DNA of 64,000 nt. It comes from DAIOEK01 sp964648485. Lineage in GTDB: Bacteria > Chloroflexota > Anaerolineae > Anaerolineales > Anaerolineaceae. The DNA lies in contig CAZYOF010000013.1 in the NCBI GenBank assembly GCA_964648485.1, positions 32,058 through 96,057 of the forward strand. The letters are read 5' to 3'. The position numbers were made by a program, and so were the translations under genes. Below, piece by piece: positions 43,361 to 50,241 of the stretch. The number at the start of each line of letters is the position of its first letter. Positions within the stretch are counted from its first letter, which is position 1. Under the pieces are notes generated by a model. It searched no databases and had not been told where the DNA came from. It saw nothing but the letters and a program-made list of their open reading frames with translations.

Positions 43361-44368
43361 ATGCTTAACCAGGTATCCATGGCTCCATCGAAGTTTGCAG
43401 ATCCGCATATTCGACCAGTAGATATCAGGCATGACCTGGATCTAGTAGCTGATTTGATTGAAGTCTGCTTTGCCAGCACCATGGATGAGGATGGATTTGC
43501 ATACCTTAGCCAGGTGCGTAAATCTGCCAGGGATGCCCGGATGCTTGAATTTTTAACCAGCTATGTCGATGACCTCTGGGTACCCATCCAGGGTTTGGTT
43601 TGGGAAGAAGATGGAAAAATTATCGGCAACCTTACCCTGCTTCCGTTTCAGAAAAACCGCCAGCCAATCTTTCTGATTGCGAATGTCGCAGTTCTGGAAG
43701 AACATCGCAAACGCGGAATTGGAAAAATGCTTACCCAATCTGCGCTGACTTATATCCAAGGTCAGGGTGCTGCTTCTGCCTGGCTGCAGGTGAGGGATGA
43801 CAACCCGGGTGCAATCCATCTTTACCAATCCCTTGGCTTTATTGAGAAATCCAAACGGACAGCGTGGCATGCTGACACAACAAAAACCATTCCGACCGTT
43901 GAAGAAGGTTATTCTGTATCTCCCTGTTCGTCAGCTGATTGGGATGTTCAATACCGGATGTTGAACCGGATCTACCATCGGGAAGTGATCTGGAATCTTC
44001 CGGTGAGCCTGGAGAAACTCAAGCCTTCCTTCCTGAGCCAATTTGCACGCCTGATCAGTGGAGAAAACAGACAGGATTGGGCGTTACGATATAACCGCCA
44101 GTTTATTGGTTCAATTACATGGGAAGCAGCAAAAACCTGGACAGATAATCTCTGGGTGGCATGTGATGCTGCCAACCAGGACCTTGTTTTACGTAATCTT
44201 TTGCCACAGGTATTGTATACCGTCCATAGCGATCGACCCCAAAGTGTCAATTACCCGGCAGGGCAGGCAGAAAAAACATTTACTGACGCCGGTTTTCATA
44301 AACATGTAACCCTGATCTGGATGGAAGCGCAATTAAAAAAGGGAGATTCTCTCTCCCTTTCGATTTGA
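43361..44368 (+). CDS. GNAT-family N-acetyltransferase with C-terminal extension
   Basis: The 335-residue protein has an N-terminal GNAT domain (~20-165). The acetyl-CoA loop is VAVLEEHRKRGIGKMLTQSAL, and AWLQVRDDNPGAIHLYQSLGFIE is the C-terminal GNAT strand and helix. Residues ~185-335 look like a second, degenerate GNAT-like half without a clear loop. Such tandem GNATs include mycothiol synthase-like proteins, but I see no specific match. The start is a leaderless ATG. A similar tandem-type GNAT lies nearby at 44660 on the other strand. Substrate unknown. Confidence 0.8.
   Translation: MLNQVSMAPSKFADPHIRPVDIRHDLDLVADLIEVCFASTMDEDGFAYLSQVRKSARDARMLEFLTSYVDDLWVPIQGLVWEEDGKIIGNLTLLPFQKNRQPIFLIANVAVLEEHRKRGIGKMLTQSALTYIQGQGAASAWLQVRDDNPGAIHLYQSLGFIEKSKRTAWHADTTKTIPTVEEGYSVSPCSSADWDVQYRMLNRIYHREVIWNLPVSLEKLKPSFLSQFARLISGENRQDWALRYNRQFIGSITWEAAKTWTDNLWVACDAANQDLVLRNLLPQVLYTVHSDRPQSVNYPAGQAEKTFTDAGFHKHVTLIWMEAQLKKGDSLSLSI
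44338..44360 (+). terminator. possible terminator overlapping the end of the GNAT gene
   Basis: AAAGGGAGA (44338-44346) pairs with TCTCCCTTT (44352-44360) around TTCTC, just before the stop codon at 44366-44368. On the minus strand the stem is followed by TTTTTTAATT, so it may instead terminate the convergent small gene. Confidence 0.45.
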
Positions 44369-44401
44369 TTTTCCGGCATCCAAAGAGGATGGCTGAATAT
44401 C

Positions 44402-44590
44402 CTATTTTTTGTTTAGTAATAACTTCATTAATTCGAGGAATTCTTCCCACTCTTCCTTGAAAAAGTGCAGCGTGACGTTATTCACTTCGATGTGATACAC
44501 CGCTTCACCATCTGGTTCATCTGATTTCCAGACAATATACTGATCTGTTTCAACAATGGTTTGGGTTTTGGGGTTATCTAATTCAGCCAT
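44402..44590 (-). CDS. small hypothetical protein, 62 aa
   Basis: This short acidic protein (DQYIVWKSDEPDGEAVYHIEV then LHFFKEEWEEFLELMKLLL) is predicted as a few strands followed by a C-terminal helix. A textbook GGAGG lies 6-7 nt before the ATG, which supports a real gene. I do not recognise a named family. It has no signal peptide or cysteine. It is monocistronic, between two acetyltransferase genes. Confidence 0.65.
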   Translation of the reverse strand: MAELDNPKTQTIVETDQYIVWKSDEPDGEAVYHIEVNNVTLHFFKEEWEEFLELMKLLLNKK

Positions 44591-44659
44591 TTTATCCTCC
44601 AGGGGAACTGTAAGTTTTTTATTTGTTAACTTAGTTTACCAGAAAACAGTACAACAGGA

Positions 44660-45556
44660 TTAATAATTTATACCTGGTTTGGGTACCAATTCATATAAAC
44701 GCACCCGTTCTTCTGGTATTTTTTCAAAGCCTGACCGGATTACCACCTTTTCTATTTCTTCTTGAACTGGAGCCATCCAGCTGAGTTTTTGCCAGCCCTG
44801 ATCTGAGAGAATCCGGCGGGCACTGAGCAGAATATTCTCTAATCCTAGCTGTCCTGGTTGGACTGCCTGAATAAAACTTACCGGGTAATCGGGCGAGAAC
44901 TCTGGCTGAAGTATCAACACAGCCTGTTTATTTATGTTTACCCAGACTTTTTTCCCAACTATCAGGTCATGGATCATCGCTTTTTCCGGGGAATTAATTA
45001 CCCATCCATAATCCAGATAGGGGATCAGGATGGGATGGTCTTCCAATGCGGATAACCAGTGGAATATCTGATCGAGATCTGATGTCTGCGCCATTTCCAT
45101 TTCATTGCTACATTCAGGACCAGGCTCTGCTTCGTAGAGATCCAACCTGGAGCGCAGGATGAAATTATTTCTTTCTGCAATGTGTTGAGAAACAGAATTT
45201 GTGTCATGGGTCAGCAACCGGATTACACCCTGATATCTGGAGTTCCAGAAATCCAATGCATAGCCAAATAAATGCTGCCCGATCTTCTTCCCTTTTACAG
45301 CCGGGTCCACCCTCAAGCCTTCCATCCACCACTGGGTGTCGCTCAAGCGGCTTAATCGGATCATACCGACAGTCTGATCATTCATGATGGCGCAAAAAAT
45401 CCAACCGGTGGAATCTGCAATCCAACCATCGAGAACAAAAGGGATGTAGTCGTTTCCATTCCAGGTTCGCCTGGCAATATCCAGCAGATAAGGTTTATCC
45501 TGCGGCAAGAAAGGACGGCAGACAACCAGGTTGCCATCAATTATGGGGGAATGCAT
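44660..45556 (-). CDS. GNAT-family N-acetyltransferase, two-domain
   Basis: This 298-residue protein's N-terminal GNAT domain contains VCRPFLPQDKPYLLDIARRTW, VGMIRLSRLSDTQWWMEGLRV and the CoA loop VDPAVKGKKIGQHLFGYAL, followed by LLTHDTNSVSQHIAERNNF. A second half (~150-298) is GNAT-like without a recognisable loop. It starts 4 nt after the AI-2E gene's stop and is the last gene of the FHA/AI-2E/GNAT operon. Substrate unknown. Confidence 0.78.
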   Translation of the reverse strand: MHSPIIDGNLVVCRPFLPQDKPYLLDIARRTWNGNDYIPFVLDGWIADSTGWIFCAIMNDQTVGMIRLSRLSDTQWWMEGLRVDPAVKGKKIGQHLFGYALDFWNSRYQGVIRLLTHDTNSVSQHIAERNNFILRSRLDLYEAEPGPECSNEMEMAQTSDLDQIFHWLSALEDHPILIPYLDYGWVINSPEKAMIHDLIVGKKVWVNINKQAVLILQPEFSPDYPVSFIQAVQPGQLGLENILLSARRILSDQGWQKLSWMAPVQEEIEKVVIRSGFEKIPEERVRLYELVPKPGINY

Positions 45557-45560
45557 TGGT

Positions 45561-46787
45561 TTACTTCCGTTTGAATTGCTGTTTTAGGTTTATAAAAAAC
45601 TGTTTGGCTGATTGACTAAACCGTTCAAAATTTTGACCTGGTGGGGAAGGAATTTCTTCGTAGGCTAAACCTTCCCATGGATCTGAATCGAATAATTTCC
45701 TCAGGGTATATACCCAAAATAGTTTTATCGATGCCACGACCGGGGAAGCAAGAATTACACCCACAAAACCAAACAAATTCGCCCCGATGATTGCCATAAC
45801 TAAAACCGCTGCCGGATGGATTTTTAATGTTTGCGCAAGCAGTGGCGTGGCAACCAGATTATCGAGAATAACATCTGTGAACCAGGCTATCCCCACACAA
45901 AGCAAGGCAAATGCGATGGGTGTCATACCAAAATGATTCGATACCTGAAAGTAAGCAACCAATCCGAGGGTGGTCCACGCGACCGCAGGTCCGACATAGG
46001 GTACAAAACGGGCAAGCCCGGCGAGTAAAGCCAGTCCGAGAGCAAACCTGATACCCAGGATGGACATCAGAATGGAATAGATCACAATGGTAATCAAGAT
46101 GATCAACATCTGCCCGCGCAGGAACCCATTCCAGATTTTTCCGAGTTCAGTTCCCATTTTGCGGATATCCGATGCATATCCGGGAATTTCCAGATTAAAA
46201 AGTCTGGAGGATAACCCTTTGGATTCAAGCAGGACAAAATAGGAAACAAGAATAATAAAAGCCAGCCAGCCAATAATTTCTGCAGCTCCTCCGGCAATAC
46301 TTGCCACAAGACTACCCAGCCTGTTCAGAATTGGTTCGACACTGCCCAAAACCGGATTCAATAACTGGCTGATGTCATATTGCGAGAAATCCAGTTCAAA
46401 AGGACCGATATAAACAACTTCATGGGATAGCTGTGAAATTGTCTCTGGTAGCGTTGTGATTGTTTTATCCAGGAAGGCGATGAAATTTTGTATTTGCGTA
46501 ATCAGCGCCAATCCGCCCCAGGTGGCTAACCCGAGGAGAACGATCAAAATAATTAAGAAAATCAGGCTCACCACCACTGACCATTTCCATTTGAGCCAGG
46601 CTGTAATTCGAATGGCGAGCGGGTGGATGAGGTACGAAATGATCCCGCATAACATCAATGGACCAATGATGTTGCGGAAGCGGATAAACAGCGCAACCAG
46701 AATGGCAACGATGGTTAACGCAACCACCAGTTTAACGGTGTTACTCCATCTGGGCGAAGTTTCTAATTGCGGGTTGTTTATACTCAT
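45561..46787 (-). CDS. AI-2E family transporter
   Basis: This 408-residue protein has about eight transmembrane segments in the arrangement of the UPF0118/AI-2E family (relatives of TqsA, YdiK). The N-terminus has VALTIVAILVALFIRFRNIIGPL. A periplasmic region (TITTLPETISQLSHEV) is followed by EIIGWLAFIILVSYFVL. The family signature is RFVPYVGPAVAWTTLG near the middle, with ILDNLVATPLLAQTLKIHP after it. Members export small molecules or ions; the substrate here is unknown. It lies 15 nt downstream of the FHA gene. Confidence 0.88.
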   Translation of the reverse strand: MSINNPQLETSPRWSNTVKLVVALTIVAILVALFIRFRNIIGPLMLCGIISYLIHPLAIRITAWLKWKWSVVVSLIFLIILIVLLGLATWGGLALITQIQNFIAFLDKTITTLPETISQLSHEVVYIGPFELDFSQYDISQLLNPVLGSVEPILNRLGSLVASIAGGAAEIIGWLAFIILVSYFVLLESKGLSSRLFNLEIPGYASDIRKMGTELGKIWNGFLRGQMLIILITIVIYSILMSILGIRFALGLALLAGLARFVPYVGPAVAWTTLGLVAYFQVSNHFGMTPIAFALLCVGIAWFTDVILDNLVATPLLAQTLKIHPAAVLVMAIIGANLFGFVGVILASPVVASIKLFWVYTLRKLFDSDPWEGLAYEEIPSPPGQNFERFSQSAKQFFINLKQQFKRK

Positions 46788-46802
46788 AATTATTTTTTCC
46801 CG

Positions 46803-47459
46803 TTATGGGACGACTGGAGGTACCTGGCAGCCAGGCAGGAATGGCATGAGTTCACACCACAGGAAATTACTATCCACATACACCAGTACAGAAATCAGGC
46901 AGATACAGGAAATCAATACTGCCACCGCCAGTAATATGATCAACCAGGTCGGGATTTTCTTACCGGTATCTTCATCTGTCTGAATGTCGCTGAATTGGTC
47001 ACTGCGCAGAACCGGATCTGTTTTAGGATGAATTTGTGGTCCAGGTATAAACTGTCCAGCTTCGGGCATCGGTCGAGCAGGTGGTACCTGGGGGGGCATC
47101 TGAGCTGGCGGAGTGATCCGTGCGGCAATCATTGTCGCATCGGGGTCAAGGATGGGCTGCGCTTCGAATATCAGCGTGATATGCTCTCCGAGTGAGACTA
47201 TTTCTCCTGCTCTCAGCAGATGCGGACCCGCCAGCCTATCCCCATTGATTACGGTCCCGTTGGTTGAACCCAGGTCTTCAATTACATATCCATCGGGTGT
47301 TAATTTAATGGAAGCATGATGGCGCGAAACTTCTGCGTCATTTACCAGAATATCAGCGTTGGGGTCTCTGCCGATGATGACTTCATTTTTCATAATCGGG
47401 TAAACTTTACCCGGGGTAGGTCCAGATCGAACAACCAGTTGGAATGCTTTTGTATTCAT
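46803..47459 (-). CDS. FHA-domain protein with C-terminal membrane anchor
   Basis: The start at 47459 follows GAGGAGATGGAG. Residues ~5-95 form a forkhead-associated domain that recognises phosphothreonine: VIIGRDPNADILVNDAEVSRHH (GR and SxxH) and LGSTNGTVINGD (TNG). A Pro-rich linker (PPAQMPPQVPPARPMP) leads to a single TM helix (~175-197) and a short tail with two cysteines. It likely reads Ser/Thr-kinase signals at the membrane, but no kinase gene is in the window. It is first in the FHA/AI-2E/GNAT operon. Confidence 0.88.
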   Translation of the reverse strand: MNTKAFQLVVRSGPTPGKVYPIMKNEVIIGRDPNADILVNDAEVSRHHASIKLTPDGYVIEDLGSTNGTVINGDRLAGPHLLRAGEIVSLGEHITLIFEAQPILDPDATMIAARITPPAQMPPQVPPARPMPEAGQFIPGPQIHPKTDPVLRSDQFSDIQTDEDTGKKIPTWLIILLAVAVLISCICLISVLVYVDSNFLWCELMPFLPGCQVPPVVP

Positions 47460-47535
47460 TTCTCCATCTCCTCTTTCTATTATCCCCATATATAACGTTT
47501 TTGAATAGGATTTGGTTTCATTGAAAGCAGGTTGA

Positions 47536-48405
47536 TTATGTTAATCCTGCGAATAGATCACGCAGGTTTGTATTTTTCTCAGGCGCAGGATAAGCAAGCA
47601 TGAATAATTCGGTGGATTGAAAGAATCGTTGCAGCCATTTTTGCGTGCCTTTTGCCATTTCTTTACCGCCCTGGCTTTCGTGGCAAGCAGATGCCCGATC
47701 ACGCAAGTCTGATACTTCACGGTAGTTTATGCGGGCATGGATGGGGAAGTTCTGGTTGACGATGGCAACCATATCGATATCCCCATTTTTTCCGAATTTG
47801 TGCGGATCTTTTCCGCTAAGCCGTAAAAGGAACATGGCTGCCTTCAGAAAACTGCGATTAATGGTTTGAAAAAACAGCCTGTTGGGAGAGAATGGCGGCA
47901 GACCCTCTGGATCTGCAAATTCTTTTTTCCCGGAAAGCTCAAAAGCAAGTACAGTGGCTTTATGAATGGCAATATGATCTGGATGAAAATATCCACCGAT
48001 GGGATCAAAAGTAATCACAACATGCGGTTTGATCCGGCGGATGTGACTGACGATTTTGGCTGCCACTTTTTCCGTTGGCTGCGCCGTCAGCGCCATCGGA
48101 TGCTGATTATCGGGGCTGCCGGGCATACCCGAATCGCGGTAACCGAGAAAGTAAACTCCCCGCAAGCCGAGCATCTGGGCGGCACAGCGCAGTTCGGTCT
48201 CCCGAACCTCTGCGGCAGTTGTAAACCCTTTCATCATTTCGGCGGGCATTTCTCCCACCTCTCCGCGGGTACCGCAAACCAGATGAACTGATACACCCCT
48301 GCGGGCATACAACGCCAATGTGCCACCAGTGCCAAAAGTTTCATCATCTGGATGGGCTAGCACACTTAACAGGGTCGCATTTTCAGGAAGGGTTTGATTT
48401 TTCAT
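47536..48405 (-). CDS. PIG-L family deacetylase
   Basis: This zinc-dependent N-acetylglucosaminyl deacetylase-like protein of ~289 residues starts at the ATG at 48405 (AAGAGG upstream); the longer frame overlaps the preceding gene. Motifs: LLSVLAHPDDETFGTGG (AHPDDE zinc site) and FDPIGGYFHPDHIAIHKA (HPDH). Relatives include MshB/BshB of low-molecular-weight thiol synthesis and other sugar deacetylases. Its place behind sulfur-carrier genes hints at a thiol-related role, but that is inference; no glycosyltransferase or cysteine ligase partner is present. Confidence 0.85.
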   Translation of the reverse strand: MKNQTLPENATLLSVLAHPDDETFGTGGTLALYARRGVSVHLVCGTRGEVGEMPAEMMKGFTTAAEVRETELRCAAQMLGLRGVYFLGYRDSGMPGSPDNQHPMALTAQPTEKVAAKIVSHIRRIKPHVVITFDPIGGYFHPDHIAIHKATVLAFELSGKKEFADPEGLPPFSPNRLFFQTINRSFLKAAMFLLRLSGKDPHKFGKNGDIDMVAIVNQNFPIHARINYREVSDLRDRASACHESQGGKEMAKGTQKWLQRFFQSTELFMLAYPAPEKNTNLRDLFAGLT

Positions 48406-48415
48406 GAATAACCTC

Positions 48416-49573
48416 TTAATAAGGAAGCAGCGATGGGTCGATCTTTTCTGCCCAGGCATTGATACCACCGTGCAGGTTCCTGACCAAAGGAAAGCCTTTT
48501 TGATGCAGGTCTCGTACTACTATGGCTGAACGGAACCCATTACGACAGAATACAACTACCATCCGGTCACGGGGGATTGCTGCCAGCTGGTCAGAAATAT
48601 CTGGAGCCGGGATATGCAGAGAGCCAGGGATATCAGAAATTAATTTTTCAAAATTCTCCCGCACATCCAGAAAGACAAAAGGCTGATTGCGCTTCTGCAT
48701 TATCTGAACATCATCCGGTTCAATATCCAATCCGTTTCCGGCTATTCCTGCATCCTGATCCGACCCTGTACCGCACCATTGATCATAATCAATCAGTTGT
48801 GTGATTTCAGGTTTATCTCCGCAAACTTTACATTCTATTCGTTTGCGGATATTGACCTTATCGATTGTAAGATCGATGGCGTCAATCAGCAGTAATTTGC
48901 CCGCAAGGGTTTTCCCTGCACCCGTGATGAGCTTAATTACCTCAATTGCCTGAATGGAGCCGATTAATCCCGGCAAGACTCCCAATACTCCGGCTGTGGA
49001 ACAGGATGGAATCATCCCCGGAGGGGGCGGTTCGGGGAAAAGGCACCGGTAACATGGACCTTCTTTTGTTGCAAAAACACTCACCTGACCTTCAAACCGG
49101 TATATTGAGCCATATACAAACGGCTTTCCCGTTAGCACGGCAAGATCATTTAGCAGGTAGCGGCTGGGGATGTTATCTGTTCCATCCACTATCAAATCAT
49201 AGCCGCTGCTGATTTCTTCGGCATTACTCCGGTCGATCCGAACCGGATAGGTTTCCACCTGAATACCCGGATTGATTGCCAGCATTCTCTGGCGGGCGGA
49301 TTCAACTTTTAGCATTCCTTCGTTGGGTGTGCTGTGAATCACCTGACGTTGTAAATTGGTAATATCCACCCGGTCTGCATCGACCAATCCAATTTTGCCA
49401 ATGCCAGCAGCTGCCAGATACAATGCGATGGGAGAACCCAATCCTCCCACACCGACCAATAGCACTGCAGCATTCTTTAATTTCTGCTGTCCGCGCATAC
49501 TGATTTCTGGCAGCAGAATTTGGCGTAAGTATCTGTTTATTTCATCCCGAGAGAGGGCAGGCAGTTTTTCCAT
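48416..49573 (-). CDS. moeB: MoeB/ThiF-type adenylyltransferase with C-terminal rhodanese domain
   Basis: E1-like enzyme that adenylates the C-terminal glycine of a ThiS/MoaD-type carrier and supplies sulfur. Residues ~1-250 are the ThiF domain: LLVGVGGLGSPIALYLAAAG (nucleotide loop), IVDGTDNIPSRYLLND, and zinc cysteines in GPCYRCLFP and ECKVCGD. Residues ~285-385 are a rhodanese with active-site loop VVFCRNGFRSAIVV (Cys). This domain pair is the MoeZ/MoeBR type. Length 385 is normal. Its ATG overlaps the MoaD-like stop by one base (TAATG), so carrier and activating enzyme are translationally coupled. Confidence 0.92.
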   Translation of the reverse strand: MEKLPALSRDEINRYLRQILLPEISMRGQQKLKNAAVLLVGVGGLGSPIALYLAAAGIGKIGLVDADRVDITNLQRQVIHSTPNEGMLKVESARQRMLAINPGIQVETYPVRIDRSNAEEISSGYDLIVDGTDNIPSRYLLNDLAVLTGKPFVYGSIYRFEGQVSVFATKEGPCYRCLFPEPPPPGMIPSCSTAGVLGVLPGLIGSIQAIEVIKLITGAGKTLAGKLLLIDAIDLTIDKVNIRKRIECKVCGDKPEITQLIDYDQWCGTGSDQDAGIAGNGLDIEPDDVQIMQKRNQPFVFLDVRENFEKLISDIPGSLHIPAPDISDQLAAIPRDRMVVVFCRNGFRSAIVVRDLHQKGFPLVRNLHGGINAWAEKIDPSLLPY

Positions 49574-49845
49574 TACCCCCCTGATATGCTTGGAACCAAA
49601 ACCAAATGATCATCCGGTTTGAGTGGGGTATTGAGCCCCTGTTTGTTACTGACATCCTCTTCATTGAGGAAAAGATGAACAAAAGCAGCCAGATCACCTT
49701 TTTTTGTGTAAAGATGCGGCTGTAAGGCTGGATATCTGCTAACCATATCATCCAGCATCTCTTTTACGGTTGAGCCTTGCAGGGTTAATACATTTTCGCC
49801 ATCGGTATATACACGAAGAGGTTGGGGTAGTCTGAGTGTTGGCAT
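49573..49845 (-). CDS. MoaD/ThiS-family sulfur carrier protein
   Basis: This 90-residue beta-grasp protein ends in the required diglycine (VLVPSISGG). The middle has GSTVKEMLDDMVSRYPALQPHL and FVHLFLNEEDVSNKQGLNTPL, the NxxD...GLxTPL pattern of CysO/MoaD-like carriers. It is adjacent and coupled to its E1-like partner. A TAGAAT box ends 7 nt before the ATG within a 12-bp palindrome (AGAATTAATTCT 49846-49857), so an internal leaderless promoter is possible. Pathway (cysteine, molybdopterin or thiamin) cannot be decided from sequence. Confidence 0.9.
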   Translation of the reverse strand: MPTLRLPQPLRVYTDGENVLTLQGSTVKEMLDDMVSRYPALQPHLYTKKGDLAAFVHLFLNEEDVSNKQGLNTPLKPDDHLVLVPSISGG

Positions 49846-49870
49846 AGAATTAATTCTATCATAGGGATGC

Positions 49871-50152
49871 TTAGCCGCCGGAAGCGGTGGGCACCAGAAT
49901 CAGACGATCGCCGGGTTTCAGAGGGGTATCCATTCCCTGACGGGTGAAAATTTCATCTTCATTTACATAAAACAAGACATTTGCTGAAAGAATTCCCCAG
50001 TAAGTATAAATATGTGATTTCATATGCGGGTAAAGATCAATGATATGGTTTAATGCATCGCCTACAGTTCCGGTTGGAATTTCCATCTCGGTTTTCCAAT
50101 CCATGAATGGTTGAAAGTATGAAGGGATCTTTAACAAAGCTGTATTTTTCAT
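49871..50152 (-). CDS. second MoaD/ThiS-family sulfur carrier protein
   Basis: This 93-residue beta-grasp paralogue ends in diglycine (LILVPTASGG), with TVGDALNHIIDLYPHMKSHIY and VLFYVNEDEIFTRQGMDTPL. It shares the layout of the carrier at 49573 but differs clearly in sequence, so it is not a recent duplicate. It lies 25 nt upstream. TATCAT ends 6 nt before its ATG and no Shine-Dalgarno is seen, suggesting a leaderless start for the whole carrier/E1/PIG-L operon. Confidence 0.88.
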   Translation of the reverse strand: MKNTALLKIPSYFQPFMDWKTEMEIPTGTVGDALNHIIDLYPHMKSHIYTYWGILSANVLFYVNEDEIFTRQGMDTPLKPGDRLILVPTASGG

Positions 50153-50229
50153 ATTTATATGATAAATGGGCTCTTTCTAACTCGCAAGAAGTAATATAAA
50201 CATGGTAACGATGCTATTGTGGATTAAGT

Positions 50230-50235
50230 TACAAT
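50230..50235 (+). promoter_or_regulatory. leaderless -10 box
   Basis: TACAAT (50230-50235) ends 6 nt before the ATG at 50242; there is no Shine-Dalgarno. Confidence 0.55.
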
Positions 50236-50241
50236 ACACTC

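Noticed and set aside
49846..49857. 12-bp palindrome AGAATTAATTCT before the MoaD-like gene
   Set aside because: It could be an operator, but it is AT-only apart from its ends, overlaps a likely -10 box and has no second copy. Not strong enough to call a site.
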